Source: Megamerina dolium (lineage: Eukaryota > Arthropoda > Insecta > Diptera > Megamerinidae). Taken from it: 64,000 nucleotides of DNA. The position numbers were made by a program, and so were the translations under genes. Shown piece by piece: positions 46,735 through 58,400 of the stretch. Under the pieces are notes generated by a model. It searched no databases and had not been told where the DNA came from. It saw only the letters and a program-made list of their open reading frames with translations. The stretch lies in contig OY978526.1 in NCBI GenBank assembly GCA_963854835.1, positions 29,253,073-29,317,072 on the forward strand. Direction: 5' to 3'. The stretch's first letter is position 1, and every line of letters starts with the position of its first letter.

Positions 46735-48023
46735 AAGGGTTATCCATTTTGCGGTTTCAAAAGTAAATGTAAATAAAACACATATAAAATATTTTTTATC
46801 ATGATATTTCTTTTTTATTATAAAGTTTGAACGTTGACATATGTGTGAAATACTACATCATTTAAATGACCACCACGCGAATTGTTGCAAGCATCGATTT
46901 TTTTGAGGTAATTTTCGACCACTTTTTGACACATATTGGGCGGTATCTCAGCCATAACGTGACTAATGTTGGTTTTTAGGTGCTCAAGAGTTAAAGGTTT
47001 ATCTGCATAAACACGGTCTTTCGCGTAGCCCCACAAAAAAAAGGCAAGCGGTGCCAAATCGCATGATCTTGGTGGCCACTTGATATCACCACGACGAGAA
47101 ATTACGCGGCCAGAAAATTTCTCTTGCAATAAAGCCATATTCGCTCGAGTTGTGTGGCATGTGGCACCGTCTTGTTGAAACCAAATATTCTCTAAGTCGT
47201 ATTTTTCAATAGCAGGCAAAAAAAAGTCGTAACGCTCCGAATTGACGGTGACAGTCGTTCCATCGTCGTTTTCGAAGAAGTAAGGTCCAATCACACCTCC
47301 GGACCAAAGAGCGCACCAAGCAGTGACTTTTTGTGGATGTAGTGGCCTCTCTTCAATTACTTGAGGATTCTCAGAACCCCAAATACGACAATTTTGTTTG
47401 TTAACATACCCACCGAGTGCGAAATGTGCTTCGTCGCTGAAGAAAATTTTGTTCGAAAAATCGCCGTCCACCGCCTGTTGTTCAAGCACCCATTCGACGT
47501 ATCTACGACGTTGTGAATGGTCACCAGGCTTCAGTTGTTGTATGAGCTGGATTTTATATGGATGTAGGTGTAGCTCCAAATGCAAAATACGCCATAATGT
47601 GCCGTAAGACAGTCCTTATTCCTGAGAACGACGAGGAATCGACACATTCGGGTCTTCGGCAACACTTTCACTTACAGCAGCGATATTTTCGGTGGTACGA
47701 GCGAAACGATGATGTACAGGCCTTACAATATCTGTAACCGATCCAGTCTCTTCATATTTCTTCACAATTTTGCCAATTGCTTGCGTAATTGGACGATTAT
47801 GTAAACCATAATCTCCTCTTAAAGCACGATATGTGGCTGTGGCAGAATCACCATTTTTGTAGTAGGTTTTTACAATTTTAATGCGTTGTGCGATAGTTAA
47901 GCGATCCATTTTCGCAAATGTCAGACTTTGAACTGAAACAAAAAGAAATTGTTTTAACAACTCAGTTTGACAGATGTCGAATTCTAGCCCTATACTTTTG
48001 AAACCGCGAAATGGATAACCCTT
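46735..48023 (-). mobile_element. Near-complete mariner-superfamily transposon (1289 bp)
   Basis: 31-bp terminal inverted repeats (AAGGGTTATCCATTTTGCGG... at 46735-46765 and its inverse at 47993-48023) differ at one position and are flanked by TA on both sides (46733-46734 and 48024-48025). The interior is filled by one transposase gene on the minus strand. Near-identical ends suggest recent insertion, while the transposase carries two disabling changes. Only the gene is damaged, so the ends could still be substrates for a transposase supplied by another copy. Confidence 0.92.
46818..47909 (-). pseudogene. Mariner-superfamily transposase with one stop and a missing catalytic Asp
   Basis: It cuts and pastes the element by acting on its terminal repeats. 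The frame opens at ATG 47909-47907 (MDRLTIAQRIKIVKTYYKNG, N-terminal helix-turn-helix) and runs 363 codons in one frame, broken only by TAA at 47618-47616 after SIPRRSQE (codon 98; GLSYGTLWRILHL follows). Motifs: FFSDEAHF (first Asp), FQQDGATCHT (second Asp), PPRSCDLAPLAFFLWGY. Related transposases I know have LDFFLWG there, so the third catalytic Asp has become Ala (GCC for GAC). NSERYDFFLPA also looks a few residues short compared with relatives. Both defects predict no activity. Everything else, including YLKKIDACNNSRGGHLNDVVF at the C-terminus, is intact. Confidence 0.92.
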
Positions 48024-48120
48024 TACTTATGAATGGAAATTCTTACACCACGTCACACTCATGATTTCTCAATGATTTCTTTGCAAAAAATGTAAGTATT
48101 ATAAATATAACAAGTATAAG

Positions 48121-48574
48121 GGCCGTTTTCAGAATTCCTAGTTGGCGCTTAATCAGAACTTATCTGTAAGATAACATAAAAATCGTTTTTACAATGTCCG
48201 GTTAAGGCACATCTCTCAGAAAAGTTTCGGTTAACTTAACGCGAGAATCAACTGTCGGTTAGCAGCTAACCGACTAAAAGAATAATGCCAGCTGATTTTA
48301 GTCAAATAACATAATAAATAAAATTATTAAATTATTAAAATATGAACAAATTTTCCTCGGTATTTGTGTAATTGGGAAGTCGATTTCGTTTATTTTCTAT
48401 TATTAATATTTTATATATTCACAATGCAATTTTTATGAACTTTTCCCAAAAATATTCACAATGGGAGAGCTAGCCAGGGTTTGGTGAAAATGGAACTGTC
48501 AATTCAGAATATCAGGCGGATAGCTATCTTCTGGTTAAAGACACAATTAACCGGACATTTTGAAAACTGCCTCA
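48121..48574. mobile_element. MITE candidate with imperfect TIRs and central palindrome
   Basis: Left GGCCGTTTTCAGAATTCC and the inverse of the right end GGCAGTTTTCAAAATGTCC match imperfectly, and ATGTCCGGTTAA recurs at 48197 and, inverted, near 48550. A 21-base palindrome GTCGGTTAGC-A-GCTAACCGAC lies at 48254-48274. No coding frame. The borders are approximate. Confidence 0.45.
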
Positions 48575-49043
48575 AATGTTATAAGTAAGCGTGAGCATGA
48601 AGGTTGCATGTTTAGTTCAGAAGATTTCACTTCAATAAATAACACAGCTACATACAAATCAGATATCTAAAAATTTGTTGAAACAATGATTATGAAAATA
48701 GTAAAAGCATTTGTTTTTCAAGATTTTCCAGAAGAAAAAATTGAAAATCGCATTGAAGAAAAATGAAATATTACGTTTCTATGGAAATTGCATTGTAGGA
48801 TTTATATATTATTATTATTTTAGGTTAATGTGTCATTGGAAATGAGCGAAAAAGAAAAAAGGAAAAACAAAACATAAATTCAATAAAAAATAGACAATAA
48901 AAGAGGAAAACTAATTTAACAAAATTTATGTACCTATTCGCAATTTGTGTATGTATGATTTACGATGCTATGTTGAGCATATCGAGTATCGTTAATAAGA
49001 GGACGATATCATGCATTTTTAGCTCTGCAGATGCATATGTACA

Positions 49044-49589
49044 TTAGGGTGGTTCACAAAAAAAAAGTATCAAAATTTCACCCCCCGTTTGAACGATTAT
49101 GTTTTCCAACCATAGAGAAAATTTTAAAAGGGTTTAGCCCGTTTTTAGAAAAAAAAAAAACTGTTTTCCCTTAATGAAAATTTCATTACATTAATTTTAA
49201 AGTTAGCTGGACACTTCAAAAGAAACAGTTTATTGTTTTTTTTTAAGCGCTTTAATCCTATGATGGGAAAATGTTTGAATAAGTTAGTTGAACCAGAGGA
49301 ACAGGAGTTAATTTTTTAAGAGTTCGTGCAATATCAAAGTCTTATATGAAGAAATTATAGCCCTCCGTGATAGCTTTCCAACAAGTTATCATTTTCCAAA
49401 GTCGGACAATCAACAACTGTGCAATGATAGAAAAATATCATTTAGCGGTTCTAAAAGGGTTCGGAAAAATTCATCATTTCATCAAATCATTTTTTTTTTT
49501 TTGGTCCCGAGAATTTTTCAACATAATCTTTCAAACTAGGGGTGAAATTTCGAAACTTGTTTTTTTTTATGGGATGCGATCCACCTTAA
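49044..49589. mobile_element. MITE with about 60-70 bp imperfect terminal inverted repeats
   Basis: Left TTAGGGTGG...GTATCAAAATTTCACCCC...GTTTGAACGATTATGTT (49044-49103). The inverse of the right end reads TTAAGGTGG...GTTTCGAAATTTCACCCC...GTTTGAAAGATTATGTT (49520-49589). The body contains homopolymers and no transposase. It ends four bases before the next element at 49594, so the two insertions are adjacent. Confidence 0.75.
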
Positions 49590-49593
49590 TATA

Positions 49594-50103
49594 CAGGTTG
49601 ATTTTTTAGCAACTTTCTTTTTGGCACCACTCTTTTTATTCAGTTTGATCTATAATTTAACCATTAATTGACGTACAAACGAACAACGCTTGCAGATTAT
49701 TGAACTTTACTATCAAAAATTCATGCTCGGTTAAGAAAGTGCAGCGTGCACTTCTTCCATTTTATGGTCAGTTTGGGTAACCTTTTGAGTCGGCTATTAG
49801 GAATCTTGTGACTAAATTTCGCATCAAATTTACATTATTGGACATTAAACCACCAACACGCATACGTAGAGTACGGACAGGGGAAAATATCGCAGCTGTA
49901 TCCGCCAGTGTTGTTGATGACCTTGAATTAACGATTTATTCGTGAGATACCGGCCGATATGTTCGAGAGAGTATGCCAAAATTGGACCCAGAATATGAAC
50001 CATTAGATCGTTCTGTCGACTCGAATAAAGATTTCAAACTTTTCTCTAAATTTTATATATTAAAAAAAAAATCAAATCCGAAGACTCTTAAAAAATCACC
50101 CTG
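49594..50103 (+). mobile_element. 510-bp internally deleted mariner-superfamily element, second copy
   Basis: The termini CAGGTTGATTTTTTAG and TTAAAAAATCACCCTG are inverted and flanked by TA (49592-49593 and 50104-50105). They match the 21145 element. Inside, the plus strand has LTYKRTTLADY-like out-of-frame N-terminal sequence, KFRIKFTLLDIKPPTRIRRVRTGENIAAVSASV in frame, and the 3' RSVDSNKDFK end. It retains a different transposase segment (the second DNA-binding region) than the 21145 copy, which keeps the DEAHF segment. The two therefore arose by independent deletions from one parent family. Confidence 0.85.
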
Positions 50104-50207
50104 TACATAGTACTAAAAATGTGTGTTCAAAGTAAAAATTGGCTTTAACGAGGCTTAATCTAGAGTTCGGGTATGCTTATCTTTTAGGAGTAGTATTTCA
50201 CTACGGA

Positions 50208-50300
50208 TGACAGAATATTAAGGTTGCGTTTATCTTTTACCGCTAATCGGTTCTCAGTGAATTTGATGTGACGTCACACTGGTCCAATGGTTGCTTTATG
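50208..50300 (+). repeat. Dispersed repeat, copy B
   Basis: Partner of 11866-11985; shares GAATATTAAGGTTGCG and TGTGACGTCACACT with AATGGTTGCTT. It lies about 105 bp after the element ending at 50103. Confidence 0.7.
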
Positions 50301-52940
50301 CATTCATTATTATTACACATTTTTTTTTTCAATTTGTTCTCCATTTTATAATTTCTTTAGCAAATGGACCAGTGTTCACAAATCGTCTCTGATGGGCGCA
50401 ATCTTCTATTCTATCATTCTTGATCAGTGTGATGTATTCTCTTTTGAATTTGCTCAGAGAAAAATAGAAGAGCGAACGAGGTGGTGAGTTTATTTGTTAA
50501 GGAGAAATGCCGAACTGCTCGAGTTCATGAGTTTTTAACTCAACAGAGCGTGAGTCTATTTTGATTGCTCTCCGGGTTAATTATTCTCTCTTCGCCTGGA
50601 CTTGTTCCTTGTACTAACGCATTTGAAATTTGAGCTGTATCCGCTTTGAAGTGTATGGGAAAATTCTTCATTATTAAGAGCAGAACAAATTTTGTAAAGA
50701 CGACATAGCACATATTTTGAAAGTTTCTAAAGCGTTCTTCAAGACTTCAAATCTTAGTTAGCATAAGAGTTGGCCATCATATTCATTGAATGAAAACGAA
50801 CAAACAAATCGTATGACATACGATTTGTCACATTTTTCTCGCATTATTGTACGTACTATCACGGATTTTTATATTTGTGTATGATTTGTGAATCATTTAA
50901 TCTAAAAGCTTTGATCGCTATTTTAATTAATTTCCCTACAATTAAGTACACAGTACAGTCCGTTATGTTGAAAAAGTATGGCGATTTGATTTAAATTATA
51001 ATTAATGACATTTTCAATTATAATAAAAATGCTATTAAAATTCTCCAAGCCCCTGCAAGATCAATTATTCGTATTTAATGAACAATGACCCGTTCGCTGT
51101 AATATGCCATTAAAGTTAATAAATTGATTTAAAATTTATTAGTTAATTAACTGCTTGATGCTGCATGTACATACATATGTATGTATGTGTGCGAATATGT
51201 GATTGTGTCAGTTAGTAATTGAATTATTACCCCCAAGATGATTAGCGAAGCCGAACTCAAATATTCACCACCTACATGCCATCAACCGACGAGACGAGAT
51301 CTATATAGTTAGTTACATATGAGTACGCGTACAACACCAGTGGCAGTAGTAGTCATACTATCGTATATATTGTATCATAGTTAGTTCATATATCGATGGT
51401 TGGCTAATTAGCAAATAGCAAGCATGCAACTAATTGTCTTGAATTAGAATTTTATATAATTATCCACAAAGAGGAAAATTTGCTATGAATAACAAATGAG
51501 TAGAAAGTGAGGTATTGTAAGAAGAATTGTTACTTAATATGTACCTACAAGTAAGAGTCGTGCGTGCGTGTTAACAACATTTCTTTGTTGCCGATGTTGT
51601 TGTTGCTGTTGTTTTTGTTAATTATTTGCGTTAGCCATTGCACGGTGGCCATGGTAAATTATACTTTGGCTAATAAATAATATGTGTTATGTTGCTAGTG
51701 GCAGCGATAATTACTAACCAATTTACGTATCTAATTATAATAATATTTCTACACATTATGCGCGCACCTACATGCGAAACGAAATACAAGCAACCATAAA
51801 ACATGATGCCATAAAAGTGTAGCGATAATGAACAGATGCGAAAACGCTTCAAGCTAATTGTTTCAAACTTACTTTTAATACTAATTACAAGTTGCTAACT
51901 CCTACAATTTACTAAAATCACGAATAAAACTCCTTATATGAATAATGGAACATAATTATTTTTATTAAATTAATTTATATTTTATACATGCATGCATTTA
52001 TAGAATTTTTTATGGCTAAATATTGAAAATATTCTTGCTGTGCTGCTTAATTAAATATACATATTTAATTATTTCGTATCATCAATAATTACTGACAATT
52101 AGGGTAGCGTTTAGAAATTAATTATTATATTTTTGCAGTGTAATGTATTTATTAATTTGTTAATACAAAACAAAAAAAAAAACACGTACATTTATTTACA
52201 ACAAAAATTTGCATATAATTTTAGAAATATTAATTCGCATAATGTCTTTAATTTACATGCATAGTACGCCCATAACTAACTGGTTATAAGCGTATAAAAT
52301 ACCATACTAGAGATTAATTAATTAACACAGCAATTATAATTAATTAATAGTATATATATTATGTGTACTCATGCACATGTGTACATGTATATAAATGCAT
52401 AACACACTTGCATACAATATTTAACACTTTAATATATTCATCAGAATAAAAACTCTATTCTAATGAATTGATCCCGTAGTTGTTGTTCGCTTGAATTAAT
52501 CGATTTGATTTCGAGTAAACGATTCTCGTTAAAAAAATAAAATCATTCAACATTTTACGTAATATTACAAATATTTCTAATGCTTGCAAAACACAAATAG
52601 TGAGTCATATTTGTTTGATGCATTTTGTGCTTTTTTTCTAAGTGGCAGTGGCGTAGCCGGGGGAGGAGATTAGGCAGAGAGACCCTTGGCCGATGGAGTT
52701 GTTTGGAAAAATAATAATAGACATTTAAGAATCATTCCCTTGCCAAAATACTGCTAAGTGGTTATTAATTTTTTAAAAGTTTTGATTACCATGAGTTTTG
52801 AGGACAGTGTTCTAATGTCAGCAACAATAAAGTTGCCTTTGCTAGCTGGTTGAATAAATTCTCCTTCATTTTAAACCACTTTTTAAATATCTTTATTTTC
52901 TTCCCTCGCCGGTAAAGATAAATTTGTTATTCCGCAATGA
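50301..52940. other. AT-rich non-coding stretch
   Basis: No supported gene. Contains ACATACATATGTATGTATG near 51170 and TTAATTAA-rich sequence at 52030-52350. A fragment of the 31728/34085 repeat begins at about 52945. Confidence 0.55.
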
Positions 52941-53246
52941 TGGTAAGGCCAAGGTAAAAATCCACTACATTCACTACAAATTTCAATGTTCGCAATACCA
53001 TATAAGCAAAAACAAATGAAAATTTCGAGCTGGTAATGCTTCACTTTAAATCTAACCACAAATTTTAAAGGTCATATCAATTACTCTAACAAATTTATTG
53101 GCACGATCAACTAATTAGGGCTCGAGCAAGCTAAAATATGAAGAAAATATATGTTCGTTTGCTCATTGAACACTACCTTTTGACTGGAAAAATGTCGTAC
53201 GAATCCAAGAATGGCTAGAAAATTAGTACAAGTAATCTGCCCTCGT

Positions 53247-53577
53247 GGGTGTCGTAGCTCAGTGGTTAGTTTGTTGATCTTCTGATCTGTACGTCGTAGG
53301 TTCAATCCCTGAACCTACGACGCATAACAAATTTAATATTTAAAAAGATGTTTCTTTCGAACAGTACCCATCAAGCAATTGGTAATTCTTCCGGCAGTAA
53401 TAATTTGCCATGGAAAAGCTTCTAACAGAACTCTGTGACAAAGCTCGGAAAAAGTGATGTCGGAAGAGTTCGGAACCGACTAAAATAACTAGGTCCCTTC
53501 TCAGACTGTCCAGAAATTTAACACGCACAACAGTAATGATTGGAAGCTCGGCAGAAGAGCCCTTCGGGGCTTATAGA
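53247..53577 (+). mobile_element. tRNA-derived SINE, copy 4, with best-preserved pol III boxes
   Basis: The head TGGGTGTCGTAGCTCAGTGG carries box A TAGCTCAGTGG (53255-53265); box B GGTTCAATCCC is at 53299-53309. The body matches the 30331 copy over CTTTCGAACAGTACCCA, CAAGCAATTGGTAATTCTTC, TAATTTGCCATGG and GTGACAAAGCTC. The 3' end AGCCCTTCGGGGCTTATAG matches copy 1. An oddity unique to this copy is that TGAACCTACGACG (53310-53322), right after box B, is an exact inverse of CGTCGTAGGTTCA (53292-53304), making a 13-bp stem with a 5-base loop. Confidence 0.85.
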
Positions 53578-53589
53578 TGACTTCCGCAC

Positions 53590-54187
53590 GGAAGGTTTCG
53601 CTTTTTCTCACACCAGAACAAAAACAGCGTCGTGTCATTGATTCAGAGACAAATTCGGCCATCTTTAAGCATAATCCAAAAGACGTTTTGCCTCGATCCA
53701 TAACAATAGATTAAACGTGGGTATATCGCCACACTCCAAAGGCTAATACCAGTCAGCAGAGTGGAGAGAATCACATAAGCCCTCTCCAAAGTACCTAAAA
53801 ACTCAAAAGTTTGCCGGTAAGGTTATGGGCAGTGTTTTTTTGGTTGCGTGCGGAATAATCATAGTGGACTACCTTGAAAATGGAATTATGTAGCATTATT
53901 GAGCTATTCAAATTATGAAATCAAGGCAAAACGGTATCATTTAGCTAAGAAAAATATTATTTTTCATTGCGATAATATCGTGCATTATCAAGATACACAT
54001 GCTCCAAATCTGCGAACACAATTTATGAATTGTGCTACTCAATACTGTCCCATCCACCGTAATCTCCAAATCTTGCTTCTGGCGACTAAAGGCTGTTTCC
54101 AAACTGAAAGAGATGGCACCAAGGAAAGCGTAAAAAACCGTATTTCCATCGAAATGCTCAGGAGTTATAAATTCACCCACAAATTAA
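53590..54187 (+). pseudogene. Decayed mariner transposase, copy C
   Basis: Plus-strand frames give LTPEQKQRRVIDSE, FKHNPKDVLPRSITID*TWVYRHTPK (first catalytic Asp kept; the Glu after it is now a stop), VRLWAVFFWLRAE in a shifted frame (family VMASVFWDA region), and HPP*SPNLASGD*RLFPN (third Asp region, with Asp of SPD now Asn). Many stops and frameshifts interrupt it. It lacks the N-terminal DNA-binding region and starts right after the SINE at 53577. The hairpin-ended element copy III abuts its 3' end. Confidence 0.65.
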
Positions 54188-54190
54188 GGT

Positions 54191-55490
54191 AAAAAAATCT
54201 CCTTACAGTCGGCTGGGGCCGACCAAACTATACCCTGCATATGTAGATTTATATATAAAAAGTTTACTCGAATATCCAATTTTTCTTTTATTTCCACTTT
54301 TCGAGAAACAATTTTTGCATATACTACTAATTTACACACGAAATATGGTTGACTTTGACGAAGTAAAAGGATTTTAAGATAATTCCGAGGCTTAGTATGG
54401 GAGCTATATAAAAAGTGGGCGTGGCTTACCATTTTCTAGTAAATCCAATTAATTTTTCAATGTTAATCCACACCTTAAATCTCGTTGTCCTACGCTAAAT
54501 GGTTTGTAAGTTATGGTGGTTAACATTTTTGTTTAATTTCCTCAACTTTGTATGGGAGCCCCAATAAGAAGTGGGCGTGGTACGCTGATTTTTCCCCAGA
54601 TTATTTCCGACTACGATATTAATTTAAGTGTCAATTATGGTTATTATAGACATAAGATTGCCTAAGTTACAGCTGTTTCAATTTAAAATTTGTATGGGGG
54701 CTACGATAAACACTGGGCGTGGTGCTCCCATTTTCTGTGAGCATAGTTGCTCGTACAATACTAATCCACACCTTAAATCTCGTTATTCTACGCTGAATAG
54801 TTTGCAAGTTATAACCGGTAACATTTTTTTAAATTTCCGCAACTTTGTATGGGAGACCCAAAAAGGAGTGGGCGTGGCACATTGATTTTCTGCCATATTA
54901 TTTCTGACTACCGTGTTAATATAAGTGTCAATTATGGTTATTCTAGACAGAAGATTGTAGAAGTTACAGCAGTTTCAATTTAAAAGAAGTACAGACACTT
55001 TGTATGGGAGCTACGCTAGAAAGTGGGCGTGTCTCATCCACTTTTGGTGAGGTTATATAGTAGTATAATATAAGCCTATGTGCCGAATATTATTGTCCCA
55101 AGTGGTATATTGTGTGAGTTATAGCAAGTTAAAGATTTTGAAAATTTCGAGGTTAGTCGCTTTGAATGCTTGGTGTGGGCGTGGTTATTGACCGATCATG
55201 TCCAATATCAATCCCCTCCGTACCCTTGGATCATAGATTACTTATGCCAAATTTCATCGAAATAGCTCAATATTTACTCAAGTTATCGTGCGAACCAGCC
55301 AGGTGACAGACAGACGGACGGACGGACGGACGGACGGACGGACGGACGGACGGACATCGTTAAATCGAAAATTTAATCGACGCTGATCACGAATATATAT
55401 CCATGTCTATATCTCCGGAGATTCCTTCAAGTGGACACAAACATCTGACCGAAATGAATATACCATGCATATTGCATTATGCAGGGTATA
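54191..55490 (-). mobile_element. Hairpin-ended minisatellite element, copy III
   Basis: 1.3 kb, in inverted orientation relative to copy I and closely similar along its length. The GTCGGC/GCCGAC hairpin is at 54207-54224, followed by TATACCCTGCATATG. Two minisatellite units have AGTTACAGC at 54664 and 54962. The (CGGA)n core is at about 55314-55352, and the terminal hairpin ends TATGCAGGGTATA at 55490. It lacks copy I's 91-bp duplication. T/A-runs flank both ends. No coding capacity. Confidence 0.85.
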
Positions 55491-58400
55491 AAAAAGGTTG
55501 GAATTATAGATCTCTTACACATCCCATTTTTATAATGTTTTGATACTGCTGGGTGTATTGAATAAGGACAGTATCGGAAAGAGTCTTTCAATTTCTTGTA
55601 TGCCTCTAAAATGTTTATTCAAACGAGAACGATCTATGTAACGATCTATGCCCGAACAAATATGTATTCCTCAGCAAACAGTAAGGATGAGATGGTTTTG
55701 GCGTAGATGATTATTCAAAAAATCTGTCCAATCTCTTGAATTCTACAAAATATCTTTAGGAAAATATCAATTTATTCCGGCAATTTGTTCAAAATCATCA
55801 TATTTACATCAATATTTTCAATTATTCATCAATTGGAAAGAAGTACGAAAATTTGATTCGACTTCTTTTTTGATATTTGTAGCACTGTGTAATTTTTGTA
55901 TGAACCTAATATTACCAAAGCATCTGAATGAACTTATACAAATGCGGAGAAGTGTCATGTGATTTATTTTATGTACTAATTCATTCGTACACATTCATAT
56001 AATTCAACAACACTTAATTAACCTAATACAATTTTAATAGAAATTTATAAATATTGTACATATTAAATGAGTTACGAGTTTTTATTGTTATTTTATAAAA
56101 TTTATTATATTTTTTGGTAATAAATTCTGTTGGTAATAATTAATTATTTTCGTAATTATTTAATAGCAATGTTAATTATGGAAAAAACAAGCGAATTTAC
56201 GAATTCGTTGGAGATGAGCAGTGTTGTAGCCCGAACACATTTGAAACTGGGTGAGTTTGGAAGAGAGAAGATTCTTTAAATGCTTACATAAATCTTACAC
56301 CTTTCATTTTTCATTTTAGACTAGATTTTATAGAAATCATTTCTTGTATTCATTCCCGACTATGTGTTTGATATGAATTTTTGAAATATCAAACTTCTTT
56401 TTGTTGAGTTCATTTAAATTAAATGTATTTAAAATTTGATTGCTTTGCAAATATTTTTAAATAAAATTTTGTATAGAAAAACACACTCCACTCTTAATGA
56501 AGCGTAATGAAGCAAATATATGTTCCACTTGAGAAAAGTAATAAAAAAACATAATAACACTACTCATTCTATATAATTAAGGCAATTATTCATTTAAAAA
56601 TAAATAAATAATAAATACAAAAATGTTAACTTGATTCGTAGTCATTTGGCTAAAATAAATATTGATGAAAAAGAAAGTAGGTACACTTTTTATAGCAATA
56701 CACATACATATGAGTACGACGGGTATCTTAATGTAACCCAAGTAAGTACTTGGTTCATTGAAAAAGGTCATTAAATAAATACACAAATTATAAAATTGGA
56801 AAAAAAATGAAAAGTAAAACAACTGTTATATTTATTACAAGTGGTATTAAACGGATCTAACCAAAAAGTGGGACTTTAACATCATCATCGTTAATTGGCA
56901 ATGACTTGGCAACTCTCTATCCATCAAGAGCTAATCGACCTGTCTGTATGTACCTAACTCTGTACATATGTGTGTTTTAAGAAATTAAAGCAACCGTATA
57001 ACTGAATGTACTCAAAACTTAAGAAATTAATAAAATCGTCAGACTCGAGTTAAATGTACCACTTCTATAAACAAATAAACAGACAAAAATATACGCGTTA
57101 GAAGATAGAGACTGACAGATCATTTGAACATATAAGATCACTAATGTATGTGTATTGTAGATTGGCATCACAAACAGGCAAACACAACAGTAATTATTCT
57201 TAACAATACTGCAACACACATTCGAAGAGGATGTTAAGTTACTAAGTACAAAAAAAAAATGTAAAAGAAAAACAAGAGATATTGATCTTTGTAGAACGGA
57301 AGTTCCGCTTAACAATGAAATTATTTCATTTTAATTAAATGGCGCTAACTACTATGCATAATGTAGTCATATGTACGATACAATTACAGAAAGCCACAAA
57401 TTAATGACAGCAGTTGAGAGTAGCGAGAAGTTAACAAGCGTAAAATTAAGTGATTAGAAAATTAATAAATTCACTCAACGTTATTATTATCAAGAAAATT
57501 TTACTCCATATCCGATGTACTCATAATAGCAAACACCTTAACTTATGTATGTAGTACCAAAGAGGATATCACACAGTATTTGTCAGTAGTGATAATGATT
57601 ATGTATGAAGATATGTATTGACATATGTATGCAGCTAAGTAATTGTTAATGTCATACATTAGTATTAAATTAATAAAAAAATTAACGATGTATATGCAGT
57701 CAGGTACAGTAGTTGTAGAGTATATTGAATAAAAATTAATTAGATTTGATTGTGAGTCAACTTCATCTCCTATGAAAGATGATAATTGCGTATTTAAGTA
57801 ATTTGTTTGCATTATATCTTTTAAATATAATATTCTATTTTTATTAATAAGGTGATAAATCGTCATTGAGAACATATTAGACCGCGTCAAATTGGTATGG
57901 CGAATTTCATGCAGTTGAGAAAGTTGAGAATATTGCAGCAAATTAAAACTTTTTACAAACAGTTTTAAAAATTTTGTATTAAAATATAAAATATGAGAGA
58001 AGAAATTGACATTTCTAAGATCTTCTTTACGTTATCTCGAAATATTTCCATTTAGCTAGCAAAACTGTTAAAAGGCCCTTTTTTCTACGATTTTGAACTT
58101 CATCAACATTTTTAATCTGTTAGAAAATTACTGAGTAATTGATTGTTAAATTGTAAATCGAAAATATGAAGATCTTAGAAAATTTCTAAATCCGGTTTCG
58201 TGTTGTACTCGACCAAACCTTACATTATTAGGTCACTTAGTAAGCGCGTTCAAAATTTTGTTGTTTTGTATCAAAATAATTTTTCAAGAGCTATTTTGGT
58301 ATTTGGATCACATCTTGACATAACAATAACCAAATTGGTTGGTAAAGTTATCAAATTAATTATAAGCAAATTAATAATTGATCTTGTAAATGAGGAAATT

